The notes: generated by a model not told the origin, from the sequence alone. DNA of 64,000 bases from an uncultured Cellvibrio sp. (GCA_946480695.1 CAMLKG010000001.1:217982-281981), one strand, 5' to 3'; positions 17,238-26,580 are shown, counted from the first letter of the stretch. A program made the numbers and translations.

Positions 17238-20105
17238 TTAAAACTTATAACCAACACCGAAGAAATATTGGCGACCAAAGTATTTCACTTCGCCCACTGC
17301 GTTGTCCGAACCATAATTACTGGTATTGGGTTCATCGGTCAGGTTATTGACTTGCAGATACAGGTCAACACCGTTATCAAACGCGTAGGAAACCTGCGCA
17401 TCCACCACCGTGTAGGCATCGGCAATCTGGAATGAAGTGCCGCCCGGTGTCGCACCCGCGTAGGTGTATTCATCGCGATAACGCGCGTTCACATTCGCAC
17501 TGAAATTACCGATATCCCAGAAAAGCGTGGTGCTCCACACATTTTCCGACAGGCCTGGCAAAGGCAGGCTCAGGTCATCGAAGTTAGCACCGCCATCCAC
17601 GGAGGTTTCACTTTCGGTGTAGGCGTAACTGGCGGTCAAACCCAGGCCGGAAAATACACCGGGCAACTGATCGAAAGTTTGGGTGTAGGCCAGTTCCAAA
17701 CCGCGGATGTAACCACCCTGGTCATTGTTGCGTACAGTTTGGTATTGGCCTTCAACAGTGCCTGCCGGGGCTTCGATACCGATTTCCGACCAATCAATTT
17801 CGCCTTCGTTGTAGGTAATACTTTCGATGAGTGACTCGATGTCTTTGTAGAACACCGCAACAGTGGCGGCACCACCATTGTCAAAATAATGCTCATAGGA
17901 CAAATCGAATTGATCCGCGCGGAATGGGTCGAGGTTCGGGTTACCTTTGGACCATACGTTGTAGCGTGGGCTCACACCGTCATTGGCAATATCAATCCAG
18001 GAACCCGCACCGCCACGCAATTGGTACACCGGTGGGCGGCCCATTACTTTTGCCGCAGCGAAACGAATCTGGTCTGCATCGGTGATAGCAAAATTCAGGT
18101 TGATCGACGGCAATACATCGGTGTATTCAGGGCCGTACTTGATGTGTTGATAATCGTTGCGCACCACACCGTCATCGTCGGCAATCGCATCACCTTCGCC
18201 TTCACGCACTTGTTGGATGCCCACTGATTTGGTATCTGTTTCGACCACACGCACACCGAGGTTACCGGTCACTGGAATCCCGCCAACTTCAGTATCCAGG
18301 TTCGCCATCAGGTAATAGGCAAAAACTTCTTCCTGTACTTCACCGCTTTCAATCAATGTCCAGTTGTGGCTCCAGGTTTTCTTGGCTTTGTACACCTCGG
18401 GGCTACCGAAAATGTTGTTGGCGATACCCACCATATCCAGCTTCAGGTAGCTGCCATATTGGGCGAGCGAGCCGCCGTAATTCTCCACCGTCACATAACC
18501 ATCAAGTTCATGCGGTGTGCAGGGAACACCGCTGGTGTTGAATTCGCAGGATTGGTCAACGATAGCGCCGTCAACCACCTGGCGACTTTGCCCTTCGCGC
18601 TGGCCATAACGGAAAGTACCGCGATCATCGGTAAAGGTGCGGTCTGACCAACGGAAACCCGCTTCAATAGACGAAATGCCTGCGGCTTCAACTTCGTATT
18701 TGAAATCGATCTTGGCACTGTCCAGTTCATCGGTGTATTCGTGCGGGAATTGTTCCCACTCGGACAAACGCATGTAACTGAGGTCGGTGTAGTCGGTGGT
18801 GAAACTCACTGTCGGCGGATCACCGGCATTGTTCATAAAGGTGTAACCCTGGCCGGACCTTTCCCTCCAGGTTTGCACGGTTGTGCCATCGCTCAAGGTG
18901 CCCGTGCCGTATTCATAGGCGTGCATGGTGGCAATACGGTCCATACGGGTCTTATCACCGGTACTGCGCGCAAGGTCAACAACCACGGAAGCCTTGTCAT
19001 TGATTTGCCAATCGGTTTTAAAGCCAAAACTTTCCGTGTCGGATTCAGTGGACTGGTCTTCGGTACGCATTTCAATCCACGGGCCGACAAGGCCGGTTTG
19101 CAACACGGTACCGCCCACCACAAAACCGTTTTCAACGGTGGCATTGGTCAGGCTGTAGGTGTCCGCATTGCGATGCAAACCTTCCAGGGTGAAACCGTAT
19201 TTTTGGTCTTCGGATTCAAAATCGGATTTGAAATAATCAAACTGGAAATTCAAATTTTCGCTGGGCTCGAATACCAGCGTCCCCATCAAACCATTACGGG
19301 TATCCGTTCCGGAACCGGCGCGGAATTGGAAGCCGTTCATGATTTTTTCTTCAGTTCCATCGCCATTCACATCGCGCGGGCTGGCGTAGGGGAAAGTGAT
19401 GGATTCTTCGGCGTTGTTGGGTTGATCCAAACGCGCATACCCCAAACCTACACCGATAGTGTCATCCGCAAATTTTCCCTGATAGGAAAAGCTTACACGG
19501 CTGCCGTATTCATCAGCGCCCACGTTGGACGCTGCATCGTTATAGGAGCCGCGCACATTCGCCTGGAAATTATGTTCATTTTGCGCTTCCAGCGGATTGG
19601 CAGTTTTCAGTTCTACAGTACCTGCCACGCCACCTTCAATCAGGGAGGCTTTAGGCGATTTGTAAATCGCTGCCTGGGTAATTAATTCGGAGGGATATTG
19701 GTCAAACGAAATCCAGCGGCTCCCGGCGGTGTAACCGGAGGTACTGGCTTGCTCGCGACCATTCAAACTGGTTTGAACGAAGTCGCCGTTCATACCGCGA
19801 ATATTTAATTGCGAGGACTGGCCGGAATCACGGACTGTAGTAACACCCGGCATACGGCCCAGGGCGTCAGCGATGGATACATCCGGCAAGGAACCCAAAT
19901 CACCGGCATCAATAACTTCAACAACCTGGTCAGCATTGCGCTTGGCCTCTACGGAATTAAGAATAGAGCTGCGAAATCCAGTGACCGTTACTTCTTCAAT
20001 TTCTTGCGCGGCCTGCCCTTGTTGCGCATAAACCGTTTGTGAACCCGCAACCATCGCCATCGTAGTGGCCAGCGCGAGCATGTGATTGAACGTGTGTTTT
20101 CTCAT
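17238..20105 (-). CDS. TonB-dependent receptor for dextrin uptake
   Basis: Outer-membrane TonB-dependent receptor, 955 residues, presumably importing maltodextrins for the adjacent hydrolases. Signal peptide MRKHTFNHMLALATTMAMVA to about QTVYAQ; TonB-box-like EEVTVTG; plug with VSIADALGRMPGVTTVRDSG, LNIRGMNGDFVQTSLNGRE and SPKASLIEGGVAGTVELKT; then a 22-strand-type barrel ending in the aromatic terminal strand QYFFGVGYKF. The open frame extends to 20309, but ATG at 20105 starts a proper signal peptide and has GGAGAG 7 bases upstream. Two operators lie 140-175 bases upstream. A terminator follows. There is no SusD-like partner, as expected outside Bacteroidetes. Confidence 0.93.
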   Translation of the reverse strand: MRKHTFNHMLALATTMAMVAGSQTVYAQQGQAAQEIEEVTVTGFRSSILNSVEAKRNADQVVEVIDAGDLGSLPDVSIADALGRMPGVTTVRDSGQSSQLNIRGMNGDFVQTSLNGREQASTSGYTAGSRWISFDQYPSELITQAAIYKSPKASLIEGGVAGTVELKTANPLEAQNEHNFQANVRGSYNDAASNVGADEYGSRVSFSYQGKFADDTIGVGLGYARLDQPNNAEESITFPYASPRDVNGDGTEEKIMNGFQFRAGSGTDTRNGLMGTLVFEPSENLNFQFDYFKSDFESEDQKYGFTLEGLHRNADTYSLTNATVENGFVVGGTVLQTGLVGPWIEMRTEDQSTESDTESFGFKTDWQINDKASVVVDLARSTGDKTRMDRIATMHAYEYGTGTLSDGTTVQTWRERSGQGYTFMNNAGDPPTVSFTTDYTDLSYMRLSEWEQFPHEYTDELDSAKIDFKYEVEAAGISSIEAGFRWSDRTFTDDRGTFRYGQREGQSRQVVDGAIVDQSCEFNTSGVPCTPHELDGYVTVENYGGSLAQYGSYLKLDMVGIANNIFGSPEVYKAKKTWSHNWTLIESGEVQEEVFAYYLMANLDTEVGGIPVTGNLGVRVVETDTKSVGIQQVREGEGDAIADDDGVVRNDYQHIKYGPEYTDVLPSINLNFAITDADQIRFAAAKVMGRPPVYQLRGGAGSWIDIANDGVSPRYNVWSKGNPNLDPFRADQFDLSYEHYFDNGGAATVAVFYKDIESLIESITYNEGEIDWSEIGIEAPAGTVEGQYQTVRNNDQGGYIRGLELAYTQTFDQLPGVFSGLGLTASYAYTESETSVDGGANFDDLSLPLPGLSENVWSTTLFWDIGNFSANVNARYRDEYTYAGATPGGTSFQIADAYTVVDAQVSYAFDNGVDLYLQVNNLTDEPNTSNYGSDNAVGEVKYFGRQYFFGVGYKF

Positions 20106-20245
20106 GATTTTTCTCTCCGCGGAGGTGTAGCTTTTATTGTTAGCCCGGTGCGTAAATAATGTTCCTTTAAACGCAACTGCCTTGAACAGAATGGTTCTGT
20201 CGTTGAAATGATGGTAGGCCCTCACAGGCGACTCCCACAATAGAA

Positions 20246-20259
20246 TGCATACGTATTCA
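20246..20259. promoter_or_regulatory. LacI-type operator 4 (TGCATACGTATTCA)
   Basis: One mismatch from the perfect palindrome, centred 20 bases from operator 5, upstream of the TonB receptor gene. Confidence 0.8.
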
Positions 20260-20265
20260 ACGGAG

Positions 20266-20279
20266 CGCATACGTATGCA
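20266..20279. promoter_or_regulatory. LacI-type operator 5 (CGCATACGTATGCA)
   Basis: One mismatch from the perfect palindrome, about two helical turns from operator 4, so two dimers could bind side by side on the same face. Confidence 0.8.
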
Positions 20280-20496
20280 TTCGCATCCCACGCCGAACCC
20301 GGCTAACAATCGATGAATTGTCAGGTGTAAGCCTAGTTGATTAATTTCTTCAATCCAGCGATTTAAAAACGGAAATCACATAACGATTTTTTTTATAAGC
20401 AGGTATCGAAATAATGCGGGGCATTGCGATTCATTTAAGCGACACAACTGTAGAAATTAGTTGCATCAATTGCGCTGCTATTAACTTATCAGGCAT

Positions 20497-20522
20497 AAAA
20501 AAAGGGGGTGAAAGATCACCCC
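20497..20522 (-). terminator. intrinsic terminator after the cytoplasmic alpha-glucosidase
   Basis: Seven-base stem GGGGTGA/TCACCCC with a 4-base loop. On the minus strand it is followed by a run of seven T. It sits 38 bases past the stop of the GH13 gene at 20560. Confidence 0.8.
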
Positions 20523-20559
20523 GGAGACTAGGACTAACGACAGGACGAGCAAAAACGGA

Positions 20560-22182
20560 TTACATTATTCGCGCAAAAAATGCCGAATAGGCAGCTATGG
20601 AAATGGTGTTGATATCGCCATCAACGGAGCAAAAGCCCTGGCCTTTTATTTCAGCAAGCGAATATTGGGTATCAAGGTGGATAACCGTGGCGGCATCGGA
20701 AAAATTAAAACCACACAATAAACGCTCATCACCGTATTGGCGCATAAAAACCAGGTAACCTTGCGCATCAGCGATGAATTTTATATCGCCCCATCGCAAT
20801 GCCGGTTGCTGTTTGCGCCAACGCATAAAGCTGCGATAGGCATTGAGGATTGAATCAGCATTATCGTCCTGCAAGCTCACCGCCATTTTTTTGTGCACGG
20901 CGGGAATCGGCAACCAGGCTGCCACGTCGGAAAAGCCGGCATAGTTATCAGTGTGGTTCCAGGGCATGGGCGTGCGGCAACCATCGCGACCTTTAAAACG
21001 CGGCCAAAAGGTAATGCCATAGGGATCTTGTAATTGGTGCTGCTGGATTTCCGCTTCCGGCAATCCCAATTCCTCACCCTGGTAAGAGCAAATACTGCCG
21101 CGCAGGGATAACAGCATCGCATTCAAGGTTTTTGCGAGTTGCGGCGATTGTTCTTTACCGCCCCAGCGCGACATAAAACGCACAACATCATGATTGCCAA
21201 TCGCCCAACACGGCCAACCTTCTGACAATTTACTTTCCAGGGTTTCCACTGTTTCGCGAATGTAACTGCCGGATAATGTTTCCACCAGCAATTCAAAACT
21301 GTAGGCCATGTGCAAGCGTGAGTTACCGCTGGTGTATTCCGCCATGGTTTTAAGTGAATCATCCGCCGAAATTTCACCGAGGGTCACAGTGCCGGGGTAA
21401 CGGTCCATTAATACGCGCAAGGCTTCAAGGAATGCGAGGTTTTCCGGGCGGGTATTGTCATAAATGTGTTTTTGGAACGCATAGGGATTATCCACTGAAA
21501 ACCCGCGCCCCTTGCGCTCTGCTTCCGGCTTTACCGGATTGGAGCGCAATTCCCTATCGTGATAACAAAAATTAATGGCATCCAACCGCAAGCCATCCAC
21601 GCCACGCTTTAGCCAGAATTCCACTTCATCCAGAATTTGTTGGCGCACCGCGTCGCAGTGGTAATTTAAATCCGGCTGGGATTTTAAAAAATTGTGCAGG
21701 TAATACTGGCAACGACGCGGTTCCCATTCCCATGCGGAGCCGCCGAAAATGGCAAGCCAATTATTGGGCGGCGTGCCATCGGGATTGGGATCGGCCCATA
21801 TATACCAATCCGCTTTGGGGTTAGTGCGCGACTCGCGGCTTTCCTGGAACCAGGCGTGTTGATCGGACGTGTGGCTCAATACCTGGTCAATAATGATCTT
21901 GATATCGCGGTCGTGCGCTTTTGCAATTAATTCATCAAAATCCGCCAGGGTTCCGAATATTGGATCTATATCGCGATAATCACTGATGTCATAACCAAAA
22001 TCTTTCATCGGTGATTTGAAAAATGGCGAAACCCAGATCGCATCCACACCAAGGCTTGCGATGTAGTCGAGCTTGCTGATAATTCCAGGGATATCACCTA
22101 TGCCATCGTTATTGGCATCCATCAAACTGCGTGGATATACCTGGTATACCACTGCACCACGCCACCAGGGAGTCGTTGTCAT
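20560..22182 (-). CDS. cytoplasmic GH13 alpha-glucosidase (oligo-1,6-glucosidase type)
   Basis: Intracellular exo-acting GH13 enzyme of 540 residues that cleaves short malto- or isomalto-oligosaccharides to glucose. It begins with WWRGAVVYQVYPRSLMDANN, diagnostic of the oligo-1,6-glucosidase/alpha-glucosidase group. Catalytic candidates are D201 (GLRLDAINFCY), E270 (LGEISADD) and D332 (IGNHDVVRF). No signal peptide is present. The frame is open to 22257, but ATG at 22182 fits the family start and has a weak GAGA element. It is divergent from the glucoamylase gene, with four operators in the shared control region, so it is likely controlled by the same LacI-family regulator. Exact linkage specificity (alpha-1,4 or alpha-1,6) cannot be decided here. 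Confidence 0.92.
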   Translation of the reverse strand: MTTTPWWRGAVVYQVYPRSLMDANNDGIGDIPGIISKLDYIASLGVDAIWVSPFFKSPMKDFGYDISDYRDIDPIFGTLADFDELIAKAHDRDIKIIIDQVLSHTSDQHAWFQESRESRTNPKADWYIWADPNPDGTPPNNWLAIFGGSAWEWEPRRCQYYLHNFLKSQPDLNYHCDAVRQQILDEVEFWLKRGVDGLRLDAINFCYHDRELRSNPVKPEAERKGRGFSVDNPYAFQKHIYDNTRPENLAFLEALRVLMDRYPGTVTLGEISADDSLKTMAEYTSGNSRLHMAYSFELLVETLSGSYIRETVETLESKLSEGWPCWAIGNHDVVRFMSRWGGKEQSPQLAKTLNAMLLSLRGSICSYQGEELGLPEAEIQQHQLQDPYGITFWPRFKGRDGCRTPMPWNHTDNYAGFSDVAAWLPIPAVHKKMAVSLQDDNADSILNAYRSFMRWRKQQPALRWGDIKFIADAQGYLVFMRQYGDERLLCGFNFSDAATVIHLDTQYSLAEIKGQGFCSVDGDINTISIAAYSAFFARIM

Positions 22183-22303
22183 TGCGGGAATCTCTAACTT
22201 TATTGATTTGTTATCTAACAAAAATGAACGGTTCCGTAAACTGGCATACCAGTTCAAAACAGTAATAGCACCATACGCCAGCCTTTTTTTTTCGCCAAGT
22301 GGC

Positions 22304-22317
22304 TACATACGTATGCA
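22304..22317. promoter_or_regulatory. LacI-type operator 6 (TACATACGTATGCA)
   Basis: Identical to operator 1 and one mismatch from the perfect palindrome. It is the copy nearest the alpha-glucosidase gene. Confidence 0.8.
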
Positions 22318-22352
22318 AATATACATGCCGTCGTTTTACCTGAAAAATTCCC

Positions 22353-22366
22353 CGAATACGTATGCA
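22353..22366. promoter_or_regulatory. LacI-type operator 7 (CGAATACGTATGCA)
   Basis: Two mismatches from the perfect palindrome, with the ATACGTATGCA half intact. Centre is 49 bases from operator 6. Confidence 0.72.
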
Positions 22367-22408
22367 AAATCCAACCGGCGCCCGCCTGCTTTGTCGGCTA
22401 AGCTTGAC

Positions 22409-22422
22409 TGCATACGTATGCA
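22409..22422. promoter_or_regulatory. LacI-type operator 8 (perfect TGCATACGTATGCA)
   Basis: Second perfect copy of the palindrome, 56 bases from operator 7 and 17 from operator 9. Confidence 0.85.
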
Positions 22423-22425
22423 AAC

Positions 22426-22439
22426 TGAATACGTATGCA
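22426..22439. promoter_or_regulatory. LacI-type operator 9 (TGAATACGTATGCA)
   Basis: One mismatch from the perfect palindrome. It nearly abuts operator 8 and is the copy closest to the glucoamylase gene. Confidence 0.8.
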
Positions 22440-22608
22440 CGCGCTTGAGTTGAGTCTAGCCAAGGCCTATGGTGACGAAATAGTCATTTCTGCTATCGCC
22501 AAATTTGCTTATAGCGAAAATGCCGAACGAAACAATAAATAAGTTGCATTAAATTAGCTGCATTACGAATAGCTGTATTCACAAGTAGCGCATTCCCCGA
22601 GGTCACGC

Positions 22609-24996
22609 ATGAGAAAAACAATCCTGGCATTAATGATCGGTGGCGCTGTGCTCGCCGGTTGCGCAAAAAAAACCACCCTCGATACCTCAGCTCCCGGTGC
22701 GCCAGGAAAACCTTCACTCTGGTCCTATTCAGGCAAAACCGGTATTGGGACCTCCTATGAAAAATATACCGACGATGGTTATAGCGATTCAGGTAGCACC
22801 GGAACCCTATCCAAAGTTTGGTTTTCCGTTGCGCAGGGTGTATTAACCGAGACCATGTATGGCTTGATACACGAAGCGCAGTTGCAGGAGCTGCAATTTT
22901 TTATCCAGGGCAGTGACTTCCTTGACGAGGAAAAACGAGACACCATTTCAACCATTGATTATCTGCATAAGGATTCACAGGGCCGCCCCCTATCCCTTGC
23001 CTATAAAATTGTGAATAAAGATAAGGATGGAAAATATGAAATTGAAAAACATATTTTTACCGATCCGGATTCACAGGCATTAATGATGCGTGTGCGGTTT
23101 CACGCCTTGGCCGAAGGCGTTACGCCTTATATGTATGTCAATCCAGCTATTGCGAATACCGGCAGCAATGATTCCGCTTTCTATACGGACAATACCTGGA
23201 CTGCAACGGAAGGCGGCACCAGTATGAGCCTGAAAACCAACGCCCCTGTGGTAAACAGCACGCTCGGTTTTGAAGGTGTTTCCGATGGCATAACCGACCT
23301 GAAACAACATGGATCACTGACCAAAACTTATTTAACCACCGGAAAAAAACCGGGCAATGTAGCCTTTACCCTGCAATTAAATACATTGGGGAAAAATGAA
23401 ACCGCGCAATGGGATGTGGTACTGGGTTTTGGAAAATCCCCCGATGACAGCAAAGCGGTTGCCGAAAAAACCCTCGCCAGGGGCTACGACAAAGTACTCG
23501 CCCATTACCTGGGTGATGGCGACGCAATAGGCTGGCAGGATTTTTTGCAATCATTACCCGCGCTGGAAAAATTATCAGCAACTGCCACCGATGGCGGGAA
23601 ACTGCTTTACACAAGTGCGATGGTATTAAAAGCACAGGAAGATAAAACCCATGCGGGTGCTTTTATTGCCTCCCTGTCCAATCCATGGGGCGATATTAAA
23701 TCCGCGGAAAAACCGGCCACGGGTTACAAGGCCGTATGGCCGCGCGATTTTTACCAGGTTGCTATGGCCATGCTCGCATTGGGTGATACCGAATCACCAC
23801 GCGTTGCGTTTGAATACCTGGAAAAAGTACAAGCCGGGCCCAACACACCGGGTTATACCGGCACGCCCGGTTGGTTCCTGCAAAAAACCCATGTGGATGG
23901 TGAAATTGAATGGGTGGGCGTGCAATTGGATCAAACTGCCATGCCCATCATGCTCGGCTGGCGATTATGGAAAGAAGGGGTGCTGAACGATACTGAAATT
24001 AATCATTGGTATAACAAAATGCTTAAACCCGCCGCCAACTTCCTGGTGGATGGTGGCCCGGTTAAGATTTTATGGAACAACCATATAATCAAGCCACCGT
24101 TCACGCAGCAGGAACGCTGGGAAGAGCAGCAAGGTTTTTCACCATCGACCACGGCGGCAATAATTGCCGGATTGGTTTCCGCCGCTGATATTGCCAAACA
24201 CCTTGGCGATGCGGAAGCGGCGCAAGGTTATCTCGCCGCCGCCGATAAATACTCCGACGAATTGGACACTGTTTATTTCACCACCCGGGGTTCCCTCACC
24301 GGTGAACATGGCAACGGCCATTACTTCTTGCGGATCAACGCCAACCGGGATGCCAATGACCATTCGCCGCTGGACGAACGCAATGGCCAAACCATTAGCG
24401 ATGAATCCCTGGTTATTGATGGCGGGTTCCTGGAATTGGTTCGCTACGGCGTGCGCGCCGCCACCGATGAAAAAATCCTGGAAACCCTGCCGGAGTATGA
24501 CAATTTAAAATTGCCTGATTCGCTCCGCACCAAATATGAATTCAGCTTCGCCGGTGTTGAGGGCACCTTCCCCGGCTGGCGTCGCTACGGCATTGATGGT
24601 TATGGTGAAGACATCGCAACAGGCGCTGGCTATGCCGCCATTAATGACACCAGCACCAAAGGCCAACGCGGGCGGGTATGGCCCTTCTTTACCGGCGAGC
24701 GAGGTCACTACGAACTACAATTGGCGAAAGCCAACAATAACCTTGATATTGAAAAACTGCGCAATACCTATGTCAAAGCGATGGAATTGTTTGCCAATGA
24801 AGGAATGATGTTGCCTGAACAGGTTTGGGATGGGGTCGGTAATAATTCCGTCTACGAATATGCACCGGGTGAAGGGACCAACTCAGCAACGCCACTGGCA
24901 TGGACACATGCGGAATACATCAAGTTACTGCGCAGCCTGAGCGATACCAATGTTTGGGACCGCAATACGAGCACCAAGGCGCGTTATACGAAGTGA
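22609..24996 (+). CDS. GH15 glucan 1,4-alpha-glucosidase (glucoamylase) lipoprotein
   Basis: Inverting exo-hydrolase releasing beta-glucose from chain ends of starch and dextrins. The 795-residue protein starts with lipoprotein signal MRKTILALMIGGAVLAGC. The N-terminal beta-sandwich of bacterial glucoamylases/glucodextranases follows (about 30-290), then the alpha/alpha barrel with YKAVWPRDFYQVAMAML, GEIEWVGVQLDQTA, a central WRRYGIDGYGED and MMLPEQVWDG near the C-terminus. The glutamates in the WVG and PEQVWD regions are the expected acid and base. ATG at 22609 has GAGG 7 bases upstream. It is divergent from the GH13 alpha-glucosidase and followed, after a probable terminator, by the sugar transporter gene. 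Confidence 0.93.
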   Translation: MRKTILALMIGGAVLAGCAKKTTLDTSAPGAPGKPSLWSYSGKTGIGTSYEKYTDDGYSDSGSTGTLSKVWFSVAQGVLTETMYGLIHEAQLQELQFFIQGSDFLDEEKRDTISTIDYLHKDSQGRPLSLAYKIVNKDKDGKYEIEKHIFTDPDSQALMMRVRFHALAEGVTPYMYVNPAIANTGSNDSAFYTDNTWTATEGGTSMSLKTNAPVVNSTLGFEGVSDGITDLKQHGSLTKTYLTTGKKPGNVAFTLQLNTLGKNETAQWDVVLGFGKSPDDSKAVAEKTLARGYDKVLAHYLGDGDAIGWQDFLQSLPALEKLSATATDGGKLLYTSAMVLKAQEDKTHAGAFIASLSNPWGDIKSAEKPATGYKAVWPRDFYQVAMAMLALGDTESPRVAFEYLEKVQAGPNTPGYTGTPGWFLQKTHVDGEIEWVGVQLDQTAMPIMLGWRLWKEGVLNDTEINHWYNKMLKPAANFLVDGGPVKILWNNHIIKPPFTQQERWEEQQGFSPSTTAAIIAGLVSAADIAKHLGDAEAAQGYLAAADKYSDELDTVYFTTRGSLTGEHGNGHYFLRINANRDANDHSPLDERNGQTISDESLVIDGGFLELVRYGVRAATDEKILETLPEYDNLKLPDSLRTKYEFSFAGVEGTFPGWRRYGIDGYGEDIATGAGYAAINDTSTKGQRGRVWPFFTGERGHYELQLAKANNNLDIEKLRNTYVKAMELFANEGMMLPEQVWDGVGNNSVYEYAPGEGTNSATPLAWTHAEYIKLLRSLSDTNVWDRNTSTKARYTK

Positions 24997-25022
24997 ATTC
25001 GCTATTTGAAATAATCAATAGG

Positions 25023-25069
25023 AAACAAACGTCCCGTTTTCAAAAAAACCTGGAAACGGGATTTGTTTT
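25023..25069 (+). terminator. probable terminator after the glucoamylase gene
   Basis: Arms around TCCCGTTTT and GAAACGGGA extended by AAACAAA/TTTGTTT with a small bulge and a loop of about 12 bases. The descending arm ends in TTTGTTTT. It lies 26 bases past the glucoamylase stop and may only attenuate reading into the transporter gene. Confidence 0.55.
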
Positions 25070-25116
25070 GCATGACCACATAAAATAATTTTTGCTTACA
25101 ACACAGGCGACGCACA

Positions 25117-26556
25117 ATGAAACAACCGTCACTCCCCTTCTGGCAGGTCTGGAATGTCAGCTTTGGCTTCCTGGGAGTCCAATTGGGTTTTGCATTACAA
25201 AATGCCAACGTCAGCCGTGTACTCTCCGATCTCGGCGCCGACCTGCATTCACTCTCGCTTTTCTGGTTAGCGGCACCGATCATGGGACTCATTGTGCAGC
25301 CGATTGTCGGCGCCGCGTCTGATCGCACCTGGAGCCGCATTGGCCGCCGTCGCCCTTACATCCTTGGCGGCGCGATTGCAGCGGCATTGGGCATGTTGCT
25401 TATGCCCAATGCCCCGTTATTTGTTTCGCTAATGGCGCCCATGCTATTTGGTGGCTTGATGCTCGCATTAATGGACGGTGCATTTAATGTAACCATGCAG
25501 CCCTTTCGCGCGCTGGTTGCCGATATGGTGCCCAATGAACAACGCACATTGGGTTATTCCATACAGGCATTGCTCATTAACATCGGCGCGGTGATCGGCT
25601 CCATATTACCTTTCCTCCTCACCAACGTAATCGGGCTGGATAACACCGCGGCCAAAGGCGAGGTCGCACCTACGGTTACCTGGGCTTTTTACATAGGCGC
25701 TAGCGCGTTATTGGGCACCGTGCTCTGGACTGTCATTCGCACCAGGGAATACGCCCCTGACGATTACAACCGTTACAAGGGATTAATCGCCGCCGCACCG
25801 CTGCCAAAACAATCCATTGCGCAACGACTGGGAAATTTTTGGCAATTATTTATCGACATGCCCAAGACCATGCGCCAACTGGCTGTGGTGCAATTTTTTT
25901 CCTGGTTCTCGTTATTTATTATGTGGGTTTACACCACCCCGGCAATTACCCAATACATTTGGGGTATAGATGCGAAATGGTTTGATGCGGATTATTTGCA
26001 CTCGCTAAATGAAATACCGCCTGAAATCGCTGCCGCAAAAGGGGCCGCCGGTGATTGGGTCGGAATCATTTTCGCGGCTTATTCGCTCTTCGCCGCGATT
26101 TTTTCGGTGTTCCTGACGCGAATCGCCAACCGCTTTGGGCGGAAACTGACGTATTCCTTGTCGTTATTGGCCGGTGGTTTGGGCTACATCAGTTTTTTGC
26201 TGTTTCAAAATGCGGACATAGTGCAGGTAAATCTATTGATTACCCGGGTAAATGTTCCCGAAGGTGCACTGGATTTATTAATTCCCATGATCGGGGTCGG
26301 TATCGCCTGGGCCGCCATACTCGCCATGCCCTACGCAATTTTGTCCAGCTCGCTTCCCGCAGACAAAACCGGCGTTTACATGGGGATTTTTAATTTTACG
26401 ATCGCGGCTCCGCAAATTGTATCCGGCCTGGTTGCCGGGCAAATATTGAAATACCTATTCCACAATGAGGCGATATACATCATTGTGCTTGCCGGGGTTT
26501 GTATGATGCTGGGTGCGGTTTCAGTAATATTTGTGGAGGACAAAGAAAAGGACTAA
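25117..26556 (+). CDS. MFS sugar transporter, maltose-type (SLC45/GPH-like)
   Basis: Inner-membrane proton-coupled carrier of 479 residues with about 12 hydrophobic segments. The N-terminus (FWQVWNVSFGFLGVQLGFAL) and the loop SDRTWSRIGRRRPYILGG are typical of the SLC45-like group that includes bacterial maltose transporters such as MalY of Caulobacter. It probably carries maltose or small dextrins produced in the periplasm to the cytoplasmic GH13 enzyme. It lies between the glucoamylase and LacI-type regulator genes; the stop is 24 bases from the convergent regulator stop. ATG at 25117 has only a weak AGGCGA element. No MalEFGK-type ABC importer is present, so this is the only inner-membrane sugar carrier in the locus. 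Confidence 0.9.
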   Translation: MKQPSLPFWQVWNVSFGFLGVQLGFALQNANVSRVLSDLGADLHSLSLFWLAAPIMGLIVQPIVGAASDRTWSRIGRRRPYILGGAIAAALGMLLMPNAPLFVSLMAPMLFGGLMLALMDGAFNVTMQPFRALVADMVPNEQRTLGYSIQALLINIGAVIGSILPFLLTNVIGLDNTAAKGEVAPTVTWAFYIGASALLGTVLWTVIRTREYAPDDYNRYKGLIAAAPLPKQSIAQRLGNFWQLFIDMPKTMRQLAVVQFFSWFSLFIMWVYTTPAITQYIWGIDAKWFDADYLHSLNEIPPEIAAAKGAAGDWVGIIFAAYSLFAAIFSVFLTRIANRFGRKLTYSLSLLAGGLGYISFLLFQNADIVQVNLLITRVNVPEGALDLLIPMIGVGIAWAAILAMPYAILSSSLPADKTGVYMGIFNFTIAAPQIVSGLVAGQILKYLFHNEAIYIIVLAGVCMMLGAVSVIFVEDKEKD

Positions 26557-26580
26557 TACTTTCCGCAAAAAGGGCAGGAA

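Larger units (their letters stand above)
20106..20559. other. 454-base control region upstream of the TonB receptor
   Basis: No gene seen. From low to high coordinates it holds the receptor leader of about 140 bases, two operators (20246-20259 and 20266-20279), a minus-strand ACTAGGCTT element (20329-20337) shared with the pullulanase control region, and the terminator of the next gene (20497-20522). The central part is AT-rich. Confidence 0.6.
22183..22608. other. 426-base divergent control region with four operators
   Basis: No gene seen. It separates the minus-strand alpha-glucosidase gene from the plus-strand glucoamylase gene. Four ATACGTAT-core palindromes lie within 136 bases (22304-22439), the densest cluster in the locus, leaving about 120 bases on the alpha-glucosidase side and 170 on the glucoamylase side for promoters and leaders. 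GAGG at about 22597 serves the glucoamylase ATG. Confidence 0.7.

Noticed and set aside
18741..19685. 314-codon plus-strand open frame opposite the TonB receptor gene
   Set aside because: Shadow frame of a well-supported receptor; its composition reflects the antisense of barrel strands.
20106..20309. Extended N-terminus of the TonB receptor to 20309
   Set aside because: The extension would precede a proper signal peptide and would run through both operators; ATG at 20105 has its own Shine-Dalgarno.
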